A DNA stretch of 64,000 nt from Chitinophaga filiformis (GTDB lineage: Bacteria; Bacteroidota; Bacteroidia; Chitinophagales; Chitinophagaceae): assembly GCF_023100805.1 (NCBI RefSeq), contig NZ_CP095855.1, positions 8,039,001 to 8,103,000 of the forward strand, written 5' to 3'. A model generated the notes under the pieces. The model worked only from the letters and a program-made list of their open reading frames with translations, was not told where the DNA came from and ran no database searches. Each line of letters starts with the position of its first letter. Position 1 is the stretch's first letter. The position numbers and the translations under genes are program-made. Below are positions 52,832 through 62,422 of this stretch, piece after piece.

Positions 52832-53716
52832 TTAGTCTTTATATACTCAATTATTAATTGGTTTCCATTCCTTTAGTACACACTATCCCAACAAATAACT
52901 ATGTAGCCCAACACTGGTGGAAGAGGACTACCTGTCAGATGAATGGTCGCTGGGAGCACTTTCGTTATGGTTTTACTCATCATTATTGTTTCCTAACCAA
53001 GGAATAACAATTCGTTATTCTTTTGAATAAGTTTGCGGGTTCATTATAATCCACCCTAAGAAGTACATGTTACAAATTGAACACCGAACAATAGTTCATT
53101 TTCGCGTCGTAAGCTTTTTTGGGATAATAACAACATTTAGAATCCAGCAAGCATAACCACGCCTTTTCACGACAAGACGCCCTCATCGCTCGGGGTTATC
53201 TAACCCGCAAAACTATTTATAGGTCAAAAATTATAATGTATCTATAATGCTGACATCACACTTTGTAAAGTAGAAATCCACAGATGGCTGAGGCATCATA
53301 GCATAATCACTCAAAGCCACTTATCAATAATTATTTGTTCAATAGGTTAAACATTTATCAAGATTGAAGGATAGGCTCAAACAAAATAAACCAACTGGCA
53401 TAGAGAACAATCGCAAATTTCATTCAAAGACAAAAGTGCTCATTTTCAGTCAAAAAACACATACCACTATCGTGCTATCAAACTATATGTTTTTAAAAAT
53501 TCAGAAATCTTTTCAAAGAAAATCCTCGCCTACGCACTCTAATTGCGTATTCGTTTAAACTTTGCTTTTCCTTACATTTTGTGACAACCTATATCACTCA
53601 TTTTACCTCCGATCTTAATATTCCATAAATCACGAATGCCGCCTCACCCCTAAGGACAAGACGGCATTCGCTATCGTTTATGGAACCGCATTGAGATCAA
53701 TGCGAGCTTAAGTACG
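52832..53716. other. Intergenic, upstream region of the RHS operon
   Basis: 885 AT-rich bp. It holds an inverted repeat GAATAAC-AATTC-GTTATTC at 53002-53020 and a 9-bp hairpin CGAATGCCG/CGGCATTCG (53633-53641 with 53662-53670) near the SusD gene end. A 64-codon plus-strand frame at 53364 is low-complexity and not called. Confidence 0.5.
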
Positions 53717-55351
53717 TTAGTTTGGATAACCAGGATTCTGTGCCAGGTTGGTATTGTTGGCCCGCTGGTTCTGAGGTATCGCGAATAATGTTCTGAAGTC
53801 TTCGGACGCCTTGTGATCCCACCAGGTACCTGTAGTGAATTTACCCCAACGGATCAACACCTGACGGCGGTAACCTTCAAAGATGAATTCACGTCCGATT
53901 TCTGCCAGCAGTTCATCCATAGTCAATGTGCTGGTTGTATATTTATGAGCATCCCATACTTCAGGCGAGAAAGCACGCTGACGTACAGTATTCACCAGAT
54001 CTACAGCTTCCTGTGTGGCGGAACCACCATTCTTACGCATCAACGCTTCTGCTTTTGCGAAGTATACCCATGATAAACGGTACACAGCCCAGTCAGTACT
54101 TCTGTAGTGTGGATCTTTGTCCGATCCGAGCTTGTATTTATTGAAACGTACACCACTGTTCTCTTCCCCTTCTGTCATATTGGAAACTGTGCTTCCAATT
54201 TTATTTTTGCGGATGTTGTCTACAAATACCAATTGCTGACCATCATATTCGTTGCCGGTAGTAATAACAGGTATGGTGTCTGCGCTGCCATAAACCCATT
54301 GCGGTCCTTCCAGTATCCATTGCTTTTTGCGTTTGTCGGCTGCATCGAATGTGGTGTATACACCAGGAATAACAACAACCCCGTCATTACCATTACGATC
54401 GTTTCCATTGATCTTACCCTGTACAAAATGATAGAAATCGCCGGTCCATGATGGAGTAAAGTCAGAGATCTGAAAATCATAGGCAATGGAGAAAATGTTC
54501 TCCTTAGCAATATTGCTGTTATCCGGAGCATAAGTGTCGATCAGGTTAGTATCAAGTGCCAACGCACCATTTACACCGCCAGCACCACCTTGAATCAGCT
54601 GATCAGCGGCTGCAATACAATCGTCCCAACGAGCAGTACCAGACCATTTTTCTGCGTTCAGGTATAATTCCACCAGCATCGCATAAGCACCTTCTTTAGA
54701 CATACGTCCCAACAATGCTTTAGACAAATGAGGCGCTTTATCGATGTTGTCCTTGATCTCCTTTTCAACAAATTCAAACACTTCTTTACGCGTGGCTGTA
54801 GCAGGACTTGTTGGCTCCCCTACTTTAGTGATGATAGGCACATTACCCCAGAGGTCCATAATGCGGAGATAATGGAAAGCACGCAATAATCTCAGTTCGG
54901 AAGTATACCCGTCCTTTTCTGCCTGTGTTAAGCCCATGGCGCCGGCATCACGCTTCTCTATATTCTCAATTGCGGTAGTACAAAAACCAGTTCCCATCCA
55001 TACTAACCGCCAGCAATCCCTTATTGGACCATCATCAACGGTCCATGTATGATAATGCAGGCGGATCCAGTTACCACCATCGTAACCGTGACGACCTTTC
55101 TGAGGCCAGGCCAGTTGGTCGGCCGACAGTTCACTCAGTCTCCACCAGCCATTTTGCCCTGAAGGAGTGATCCAGGCATTGGCATGTGTATATGGTCTTA
55201 ATACGGCAGATACTACTTCATTTTTATTATTGTAGAATTCATCGGTAGCTATCTGGTCATATAAATTCTCAGATAAATCGGTACAGCTGTTTGCAAACAC
55301 CGGCAACAAGGCCAGGGCTGTATATGTAGCTATTTTTCGAAATTGTTTCAT
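53717..55351 (-). CDS. SusD/RagB-family glycan-binding lipoprotein
   Basis: 544 aa. Lipobox FANSC (C23), then the SusD pattern NLYDQIATDEFYNNKNEVV, TPR-like SELRLLRAFHYLRIMDLWGNVPI and the C-terminal LAQNPGYPN ending. SusD lies on the cell surface and caps the SusC channel for a glycan or other large nutrient. It starts 20 bp after the SusC gene on the same strand. No hydrolase, sensor or ECF/FecR pair adjoins this pair. Confidence 0.93.
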   Translation of the reverse strand: MKQFRKIATYTALALLPVFANSCTDLSENLYDQIATDEFYNNKNEVVSAVLRPYTHANAWITPSGQNGWWRLSELSADQLAWPQKGRHGYDGGNWIRLHYHTWTVDDGPIRDCWRLVWMGTGFCTTAIENIEKRDAGAMGLTQAEKDGYTSELRLLRAFHYLRIMDLWGNVPIITKVGEPTSPATATRKEVFEFVEKEIKDNIDKAPHLSKALLGRMSKEGAYAMLVELYLNAEKWSGTARWDDCIAAADQLIQGGAGGVNGALALDTNLIDTYAPDNSNIAKENIFSIAYDFQISDFTPSWTGDFYHFVQGKINGNDRNGNDGVVVIPGVYTTFDAADKRKKQWILEGPQWVYGSADTIPVITTGNEYDGQQLVFVDNIRKNKIGSTVSNMTEGEENSGVRFNKYKLGSDKDPHYRSTDWAVYRLSWVYFAKAEALMRKNGGSATQEAVDLVNTVRQRAFSPEVWDAHKYTTSTLTMDELLAEIGREFIFEGYRRQVLIRWGKFTTGTWWDHKASEDFRTLFAIPQNQRANNTNLAQNPGYPN

Positions 55352-55371
55352 TCCTGATGTTTTAATTTTTT

Positions 55372-58344
55372 TTAGAAACCTACATTAAGACCGAACATGA
55401 ATGATCTTGTGCTCATGTAAGGAGTACGGTTGTCACTGTTGTTCAAAGCATCAATACCTGGGTTCAGGCCTGTGTCTTTAATGAAGTCAGGATCATTACC
55501 GGAATATCCTGTAATAGTAGCCAGGTTACCGCCGGTAAAGTAGATCCTCATGTTCCGGATGTATTTGTTGCCCTTAAAGGGAACATTGTAGCCCAGCGTT
55601 ACCTCATCCAGTTTCATATAACCACCGTTCTCAATGTAATAGCTGGAATACTGATAACCATCTTTCAGTGCAGCGTGTTTGGTAAATGCAGAGTGCAATA
55701 CGTTGTTGGGCAGCTGTTTCTTTGTACCATAGAACATCTCCATGGTGTTCAGTACCTGATATCCCATGCGGCCGCGCATAAATACACGCAAGTCCCAGTT
55801 CTTATATTTGAAGCTGTTGGTCACAGACAGGTAATACTTAGGAATAGCGTTACCGATCACAGCAAAGTCTGTTTCACTATTCAATTGATCAGCAGATGCT
55901 TTTGTCCCATCCTTTTTGTAGAATTGCCACAGGCCATCCTGTGTCAGACCAGCAAAACGTTTACCATAGAAATTGCCAAGCTTACCACCTTCGTAGGTGC
56001 GGATAGCGTTACCCAATGCTCCAAATCCACCTATAGCGCCATATTCTTTGAACGTTGCCTTGTATAGGCTGTTGGAAAATTTTTCAAGTTTCGTTGTGGC
56101 AGTGCTGAAAGCCACATCGGTTGTCCAGCGGAAATCTTTCATATCAACGTTTGTGGAGTTGATAGTGATCTCAAAACCATTGGACTTCAGTGTACCCACG
56201 TTTGCATAAACGTTATCTGTTACGAAGGGAGGCAACTGAGCAGTAAATGATTCCAGTACATCTGAAGTCTTGCGTGTAAATACATCAACAGAACCGGTTA
56301 AACGGCCTCTGAGGAAACCATAATCTACACCGACATTCAACTCTGCTTTTTTCTCCCATTTAAGATCAGGATTAGGGTTCTTGTTAGGACCATATGTCTG
56401 ACGCCATACACCGTCCGGGTTGATATAGTTACCACCGGTGCCCATTGTTACCAGGGAGCTGTAGTTATTGATACCTGAGTTACCTGTTACACCATAACCA
56501 GCCCTCAATTTTAACTGATCGATGAATGTTACATCACTCATGAAAGACTCTTCTTTCATATTCCAACCAGCGGAAATAGCCGGGAAGTTTCCCCATTTGT
56601 TATTGGCCCCAAAGCGGGAAGAACCTTCGCGGCGCAGTATGGCAGACAACATATATTTTGTGCCGAATGCATAGTTCACTCTTCCGAAGAATGCGATAAG
56701 GGTATTATCATTTTTATAGCTACCCATACCTGCTTTACCAAGTTTCAACTGGTTACCGGCGTTCAGGTTATTCTCTTCGAACCTATCATTCACAAAGCCG
56801 TAGTTATTAGCATTGAAGCCCTGATATACCTCATAACGGTAGCTATAACCACCGATCGCGGTAATGTTATGCTTATTATTGATACTGATGTTATATTCTA
56901 CAGTTGGCTCTAAAGCATACTTATTAGACATCTCATTGTTCTGGGAAGCGTAACCGGTACCCTGGTAGCTTTCTTTGGATAACTCTGAGGCAAGATCAGC
57001 ATAAGCTCCGTCGGTCCAGCTATCACGTTGCAGGGAACCGAACAGGGAGGCTTTCAACCCTTTGATAAGATCCAGTGTTAGTTTGGCGTCGCCGGAAGTA
57101 GTCTGTTGCTGGCGCATGTTGGTCTGTTGGTACAGGCGGGCCAGTTCATTGGTGCTGGTCGTTTCGAAGTACCAGGAACCATCTGCATTATAAGGAGAAT
57201 AAGTAGGCTGGAATGCATAATAGCCTGCCAGGTTACCACCATCTGTCAAACGGTTAGCTTTATTGAAGTTGGTAGCTAAATTGATCTGAGTAGTTAAACG
57301 GTCATTCAGTCCTTTTGAGACAATATTCAGACGGCCACCATACTGACGGCGCGCATTCTCTTTCAGTATACCTTCCAGGTTCTGGTAGTACATACTTGCG
57401 CGGTAGGTTGAGTTTTCATTCCCTCCGGATACCGCGAGGTTATGATATTGAGAAAGATTGCCATGGTCTACCAGCAAGTCCACGAAATCCGTTCTGTGCC
57501 CTTTATCTTCCGCGATGATTTCTCCGCTTGCAATTTTAGCCGCAAATTCATCAGCACTTAAGAAATCCGGCCTGCGTTGTACATATTCTTTACGGAAGTA
57601 TGTATTATAATCAACCCGTGCCGGACCTTTCTTACCACGTTTTGTCGTAACCAGGATCACACCACCATTGGCCTGCGTACCATATATCGCGGCAGCAGAG
57701 CCATCTTTCAGTACAGAGATTGATTCGATATCATCCTGTTGCAACAGGTCAAGATTACCATTCGGAATACCATCGATCACGACAAGGGGTTGTTGTGTTC
57801 CTGTCAATGAAGTAACACCGCGTAACTGAATAGCCACACCGGTATTCGGGTTGGTACCTCCCAGGCGGCTGATCTGCAGACCGGCCACTTTACCCTGTAC
57901 CAGGTCGAGCGCATTACGTGCACCACTCTGTCTGAAATCTTCAGCAGTGATAGAAGTAACAGCAGAAGTAACTTCTGATTTTTTCTGTGTACCATATCCT
58001 ACTACCACAACATCTTTCAATGCAGTAACGTCTGCGGACAGGCTGGCATTTGTTGTACCGGAAGCAGCGATAGGCAGTTCCTCCTTCTTGTAACCAACAA
58101 ACGTGAAAATTAACGTGGTAGCACCCTGTGGTACTTCCAGTTTATACGTTCCGTCGGGACCTGTTTGTGTTCCTTTAGCGGATCCTTTAACCTGTACGGT
58201 AACACCAGGTAAAGGTGCATTGCCCGGCGTCTCTGTGACTTTACCGGAGATAGTTCGGGATTGTGAAAAAGCTACCAGCGATAGGAGTAGCATCCATAGG
58301 CTGTGTAGAGATACCCGAGAAAGAAATGAGAATCCTCTCTTCAT
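55372..58344 (-). CDS. SusC/RagA-family TonB-linked outer-membrane channel
   Basis: 990 aa. Signal peptide to about residue 28, a carboxypeptidase-regulatory-like domain (ISGKVTETPGNAPLPGVTV ... TFVGYKKEE) at about 30-110, the plug with VVVGYGTQKKSEVT and PLVVIDGIPNG ... SAAAIYGTQANGGVILVTTK, and a beta-barrel ending in FMFGLNVGF. It pairs with the SusD downstream for TonB-driven import. No N-terminal STN signalling domain, so no anti-sigma partner is expected. Its leader contains five hairpin repeats. Confidence 0.95.
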   Translation of the reverse strand: MKRGFSFLSRVSLHSLWMLLLSLVAFSQSRTISGKVTETPGNAPLPGVTVQVKGSAKGTQTGPDGTYKLEVPQGATTLIFTFVGYKKEELPIAASGTTNASLSADVTALKDVVVVGYGTQKKSEVTSAVTSITAEDFRQSGARNALDLVQGKVAGLQISRLGGTNPNTGVAIQLRGVTSLTGTQQPLVVIDGIPNGNLDLLQQDDIESISVLKDGSAAAIYGTQANGGVILVTTKRGKKGPARVDYNTYFRKEYVQRRPDFLSADEFAAKIASGEIIAEDKGHRTDFVDLLVDHGNLSQYHNLAVSGGNENSTYRASMYYQNLEGILKENARRQYGGRLNIVSKGLNDRLTTQINLATNFNKANRLTDGGNLAGYYAFQPTYSPYNADGSWYFETTSTNELARLYQQTNMRQQQTTSGDAKLTLDLIKGLKASLFGSLQRDSWTDGAYADLASELSKESYQGTGYASQNNEMSNKYALEPTVEYNISINNKHNITAIGGYSYRYEVYQGFNANNYGFVNDRFEENNLNAGNQLKLGKAGMGSYKNDNTLIAFFGRVNYAFGTKYMLSAILRREGSSRFGANNKWGNFPAISAGWNMKEESFMSDVTFIDQLKLRAGYGVTGNSGINNYSSLVTMGTGGNYINPDGVWRQTYGPNKNPNPDLKWEKKAELNVGVDYGFLRGRLTGSVDVFTRKTSDVLESFTAQLPPFVTDNVYANVGTLKSNGFEITINSTNVDMKDFRWTTDVAFSTATTKLEKFSNSLYKATFKEYGAIGGFGALGNAIRTYEGGKLGNFYGKRFAGLTQDGLWQFYKKDGTKASADQLNSETDFAVIGNAIPKYYLSVTNSFKYKNWDLRVFMRGRMGYQVLNTMEMFYGTKKQLPNNVLHSAFTKHAALKDGYQYSSYYIENGGYMKLDEVTLGYNVPFKGNKYIRNMRIYFTGGNLATITGYSGNDPDFIKDTGLNPGIDALNNSDNRTPYMSTRSFMFGLNVGF

Positions 58345-58370
58345 ATACTTAAATTTTGGTATTAGGCAAA

Positions 58371-58640
58371 CTGTTACGACAATAAGACCCTGTTACGCTC
58401 CCTGCCTTTGCAGCGGAGGTTTAAATGTTGAGACAATAAACTCCCATCACGCTCACTGCACCTGCAGCAAGGTTTAAATGTTACGGCAATAAATTCCCAT
58501 TACACCCGCTGTGTTTACAGCGGGGTTTAAATATTGCGACAATAAAGTCCCGTTACGCTCCGCCGCATCTGCAGCGAGGTTTAAATGTTACGGTGATAAA
58601 GTCTTTATTACCCTCCCTGCACGCGCAGCGGAGGCTTAAG
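58371..58640. repeat. Five tandem 53-54-bp hairpin repeats in the susC leader
   Basis: Consensus around GTTACGaCAATAAAGTCCCGTTACGCTC followed by CTGC-n4-GCAGCGAGGTTTAAAT. Reference positions recur at 58379, 58433, 58486, 58539 and 58593. Each unit has a small hairpin such as CTCC-CTGC/GCAGCGGAG. The array lies 27-296 bp upstream of the SusC start codon. Units differ by substitutions but keep spacing and palindrome. The rest of 58641-59080 is AT-rich without a gene. Confidence 0.85.
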
Positions 58641-59080
58641 TAGTAATCCCCAAACAAAATCAGGAGGTTGTGCCTGCTTTTGTTTCCGGCGATTCTGGTT
58701 TAAATAAGCAAAAGGCTTTTTGTAAATGAATAATTAGTTCAATAGTTCGATAACGTCAGCTCCGGACAAATTACGCCCGCATATAGCGTATCTGTCCCCT
58801 TTTTTTCATTACGTTTATAACTCCTGGATGGCTTCCTCTACATATACAGATTAGTAAAATCGATTTAGCAATCTGAAGTAAAAATAGAGAACTTTTTAAC
58901 AAAGTAAAATGGAAACAGGGGGTTTTGAATTGCGTTAACAATGTTTAATGTTCATTAACAATTAATGTATTATGCAGTAGGGCCGCAGCGCTCAAATGAA
59001 AATCTGTCAACCATTTTATCATGTATGGAATGTGCGTAGTTCCTGACAGGTTGCTTTACATGGCCGATAGTCGACCGATG

Positions 59081-59587
59081 CTATGAATTAACAAGCATCT
59101 TCACTGTCACCAGCAACTGGCCGGTGTGCCGCATGGTATGTTCAGCCGCATGAAACAATAAGCCCATCACCGTAGAAGGCAATTGCTTCCTGCCTACGCC
59201 CCGGAACGCTGTCAGGCTGCCTTCATCTATAATCTTCAAAGTCGCAACAGCAGCCACTACCTGCGCATCCAATACAGCCAGCAGGCTATTGACCGTCACG
59301 CCGGGGGCCTGTTTGCCTTCTTCCGCCAGGTAGTCCAGTTGTGTGGCTGACAAGGCTTCTCCTGCTGCATAGGTAAATAACCTGTCCAGCACTCCGGCAA
59401 TGTGCTGCAGGTGGAATCCCGCTGAGGCTACTCCGGCAGGTTGCTGCCACAGTAATGTTTCGGGGAAATGTTCCATCAGGGCATGTATCTCTTCCTGCGC
59501 CTGCAAGAGCGTATGCGCCACTGGCTGCAGCAAGGCGGGTACTCCTGCTACCGGTCCCCGCATCCATACTTCAGGTTGTTTCATCAT
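59081..59587 (-). CDS. DinB-fold protein
   Basis: 168 aa (second ATG one codon later also possible). Four-helix DinB_2-like bundle with metal ligand candidates in GFHLQHIAGVLDRL (H) and LLFHAAEHTMRHTGQLL (H, H). Probably a cytosolic thiol-dependent enzyme or stress protein. It follows the sialidase-fold gene by 29 bp on the same strand and is likely in the same transcript, though it has no evident link to glycan use. Confidence 0.88.
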   Translation of the reverse strand: MMKQPEVWMRGPVAGVPALLQPVAHTLLQAQEEIHALMEHFPETLLWQQPAGVASAGFHLQHIAGVLDRLFTYAAGEALSATQLDYLAEEGKQAPGVTVNSLLAVLDAQVVAAVATLKIIDEGSLTAFRGVGRKQLPSTVMGLLFHAAEHTMRHTGQLLVTVKMLVNS

Positions 59588-59616
59588 AACATCAGTTTAT
59601 AAACCAGTATCAGCGC

Positions 59617-60657
59617 TTAGTTCCTTTTTAACTTCAGCACCACATGTTTAATATTCTCACGATTGTATGTATAAGTAATATGTAAGCGACCGTCTTTCGT
59701 CTGGATAACAGCAGGATAACTAAACTCTCCCTTAGGCTGTTTCACCAGCTCATACACGTCGTTCCAGTGTTCTCCATCTTTTGATACTGCTACCCGCAGC
59801 TCATTCCTTCCCAGCCACCAGTCCTTACCTGCTATTGCCGGGTTGTATACCAGCACCTGCAGCCCTTTCCGGGTAGTCACCGCATCAATGCCGGAATTGG
59901 GATTCATGAGTTCCTGCCTGCTCAGCGGCGACCAGGTCTGCCCGTTATCGTCGGACCAGGTCTGGACAATCACATTCTGACGGCTCCTGCATAGCATTTG
60001 CAGGCGATTTCCCGGATGAAACAGTATGGAAGGCTGTATCACCCCAAATGTATCACAATCTATCGCTATCCGCCTCCAATTATGTCCTGTGCTGTCTGAC
60101 AGCTCCACATGTATATGCCATTGCTTTTCATCCAGGCTCTCCGTACTGGAAGGGTGGAGAATAGTACCATCCGCCAGTTGTACCGGTTTATTTTTAATCG
60201 GCCCGAGTATGCCGTCCGGCAGTCGTTCGGCGGCAGACCAGGTACGGCCATTGTCGGTGCTGGATTGCATAAGTCCCCACCATTCACGGGGATTGGGCCC
60301 TACTTTATAGAATAAAAGGATCCTGCCGCTGCGGGTGGTAAGTAATACCGGGTTCCAGGCGGCATAGCGGGCAGCATCATTCACGATGCCGGTAGCAACG
60401 ATCACCGGCGTAGACCACTTTCCCTTCCGGAACCGGGATGTATAGATGGAAACATCGGGCGCGCTTTCCCTGCTACCGCCAAACCAGGCCGCCAGCAGCT
60501 CCCCTCCCGGTAGTTCTGTAATGGTGGAGGCATGAGCCGCAGGTACAGGCGGGTGCTGCATGATAAATTCATCTTTTACCAATACTGCTTTCTGCTGCGC
60601 CGCTGCCTGCAGTAACGAGCCTATCGCCAGCCCGGCTGCGAGAAGATATCTTTTCAT
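59617..60657 (-). CDS. Sialidase-fold (BNR_2) exported protein
   Basis: 346 aa with a signal peptide (cleavage near LQAAAQQ). Six-bladed propeller features: Asp boxes STDNGRTWS, SDDNGQTWS and SKDGEHWN, plus AAWFGGSRE and the C-terminal EFSYPAVIQTKDGRLHITYTYNR. The BNR_2 group includes exo-alpha-sialidases and some uronate/rhamnose lyases. The strict FRIP arginine motif of GH33 is not evident, so sialidase activity is unproven. It follows a SusC/SusD pair on the same strand and probably processes the same glycan. Confidence 0.85.
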   Translation of the reverse strand: MKRYLLAAGLAIGSLLQAAAQQKAVLVKDEFIMQHPPVPAAHASTITELPGGELLAAWFGGSRESAPDVSIYTSRFRKGKWSTPVIVATGIVNDAARYAAWNPVLLTTRSGRILLFYKVGPNPREWWGLMQSSTDNGRTWSAAERLPDGILGPIKNKPVQLADGTILHPSSTESLDEKQWHIHVELSDSTGHNWRRIAIDCDTFGVIQPSILFHPGNRLQMLCRSRQNVIVQTWSDDNGQTWSPLSRQELMNPNSGIDAVTTRKGLQVLVYNPAIAGKDWWLGRNELRVAVSKDGEHWNDVYELVKQPKGEFSYPAVIQTKDGRLHITYTYNRENIKHVVLKLKRN

Positions 60658-60679
60658 TGTACTGTGCTATAAAATTGAC

Positions 60680-60726
60680 AAGGCCACAAAGATAACAATG
60701 TCTGCCATTGTTAGCTTTGTGGCCTT
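60680..60726 (-). terminator. Long intercistronic hairpin between susD and the BNR gene
   Basis: AAGGCCACAAAG pairs with CTTTGTGGCCTT (60680-60691 with 60715-60726) and inside it AACAATG with CATTGTT. On the minus strand TTGTCAATTTTATAG follows. May attenuate read-through or protect the upstream mRNA. Confidence 0.65.
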
Positions 60727-60763
60727 GCCCCCCATCTAAATTATAATTCTTAAAGCCTGTCTG

Positions 60764-62386
60764 TTATTCTTTCATCCAGAAAATTTTTGCGTCACGTTTA
60801 TCTTTTGCCCTCATAGCGTCATCATAGCTGCTGTTATAAGCCACCTCACTTGCAGGATAAAGGAACCTGGTAGGAGGCAGTTCGTAACCAACCCTTCCTG
60901 ACGGTAGGGTGTATACCTGCGGATAACCGGTGCGGCGCCATTCTGCCCATGCCTGTCTTGCCTGCAGCACGTTGAAGTGCAGCCACTTCTGCGTCCATAT
61001 TTTTGCGAGCTTCGTATTGGAATCACCCGAATAAGCAATGGAAGGCTGCGTCAGGAACTGACTAATTGTGATCGACGACGGCATTGTTAACCCTTCACGG
61101 TTGTTAGGGTTCTGACTATACAGGAAATACATGAATGCGATGGCCTGGCGAACACCCAGTTCGTAACTGCCCTGTGCGGTACCACCTGTCAGGCCCCAGC
61201 GTTCGAATGCTTCGGCCTTCAGGAAGTTTACTTCAGAAGCAGATATGTAAATACCAGGCAGCTTACCATTGGTCAGGTAAGTAGTGGAGTCATATGTTGC
61301 AAAGTAAGAAATGCTATCACCCTGGAGAATTGCTGTGTTAGGCATCGCAACGTATTCTTTGTTTGGTTTACCCTCTTTGGTGGTGTTCTTGTCAAACATA
61401 AACGGAATACGTGGGTCATTTGCCGGTTTCATTACTGTGTTCAGCATATAGTCCGGTGCAATCTGGCCCCTGATCTCGGTGAATGAGTTCATAGGCGTAT
61501 TGCTGTAGTTTGTCAGCTGATACAATAATATATCCGTACTTGCCGGGCTATAGTTATCACCTACTCCATCTCCGTCCACCAGTGGATATAAGATCGGATT
61601 AGCGAGAATTTCCTGTACCTCTGTTCTTGCTCTTGCTTCATCAACCATAGAAATGCGCATCAGGTAGCGCAGACGGATTGAATTCACATAACGGCGCCAT
61701 TTATCGATACTTCCTCTCATGAGATAGTCCTGCGCGGTGAAAGATGCACTTGCAATGGCATTCGGAGTTGTACCGGTAAACCAGTCAGCGACATCCTTCA
61801 ATCCTATCAGCACAGTGTCATAAAGTGCCTTCTGATCCTGGAATTTTGCATTTGATATGGTGTTGCTCATATCCAGTGATCCTGCCTCAGTAAAAGGGAT
61901 ATCTCCAAACATATCGATCATCTGTGCTGTCTGGTCAAGTAACAATGCCTTGCCTGCCATCATGAAGATCTGAAAGTTAGGACGCTCATCGAGCGGCAGG
62001 TTACTGTAAAGACGTTGCATAGTGCGATACTGGGCCACAATACCATTACCGGTATTATAGTTCAGATCACTTCCCTGGTTACTTGGCGTATAATAATCAT
62101 TCCAGAGATCCTGTACAGGTCCCGCAGGCTGCACATATCTTTCCTCTTTATTGTCTATCGTAGCTGTCTGACAGAATGCAGCCAGCATTGGTAAAGCAAT
62201 GGTACGCATTTCCGTATAGTTCGGTCTTGCGCGGTTATTATCCTCTATGGATGAGAAGAGTTTCTCAATAGTAGGATTAGTTGTTTTGTCAGGGTCTACG
62301 TAGTAATCATCGAGCTGGCTTTTACAACCCACCATACCAATGGCGAGGGCAGCAAAACAACTTATATTTATTAATGTTTTTTTCAT
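60764..62386 (-). CDS. SusD-like lipoprotein (SusD/RagB homologue, type 2)
   Basis: 540 aa from the ATG at 62386. Lipobox AIGMVGC (C20) and the SusD_2-type pattern LDDYYVDPDKTTNPTIEKL, MRTIALPMLAAFCQTA and a C-terminal WTQKWLHFNVLQARQAWAEWRRTGYP signature. It binds substrate over its SusC partner, which ends 36 bp upstream. This subgroup often serves peptide-rich or host-glycan systems, but substrate is unknown here. Confidence 0.92.
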   Translation of the reverse strand: MKKTLINISCFAALAIGMVGCKSQLDDYYVDPDKTTNPTIEKLFSSIEDNNRARPNYTEMRTIALPMLAAFCQTATIDNKEERYVQPAGPVQDLWNDYYTPSNQGSDLNYNTGNGIVAQYRTMQRLYSNLPLDERPNFQIFMMAGKALLLDQTAQMIDMFGDIPFTEAGSLDMSNTISNAKFQDQKALYDTVLIGLKDVADWFTGTTPNAIASASFTAQDYLMRGSIDKWRRYVNSIRLRYLMRISMVDEARARTEVQEILANPILYPLVDGDGVGDNYSPASTDILLYQLTNYSNTPMNSFTEIRGQIAPDYMLNTVMKPANDPRIPFMFDKNTTKEGKPNKEYVAMPNTAILQGDSISYFATYDSTTYLTNGKLPGIYISASEVNFLKAEAFERWGLTGGTAQGSYELGVRQAIAFMYFLYSQNPNNREGLTMPSSITISQFLTQPSIAYSGDSNTKLAKIWTQKWLHFNVLQARQAWAEWRRTGYPQVYTLPSGRVGYELPPTRFLYPASEVAYNSSYDDAMRAKDKRDAKIFWMKE

Positions 62387-62422
62387 AATCATAACTGTTT
62401 GTAGCAAGTCACAATAAATTAA

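Noticed and set aside
53364..53558. Possible 64-residue protein
   Set aside because: Lysine/serine-rich, no start context and no family features; lies in an AT-rich promoter region.
58371..58640. CRISPR array
   Set aside because: Whole 53-54-bp units are similar; there is no split into invariant repeats and unique spacers, and no cas genes.
59081..59587. Link of the DinB-fold gene to DNA repair
   Set aside because: DinB-fold (DinB_2) proteins are unrelated to DNA polymerase IV despite the shared name.
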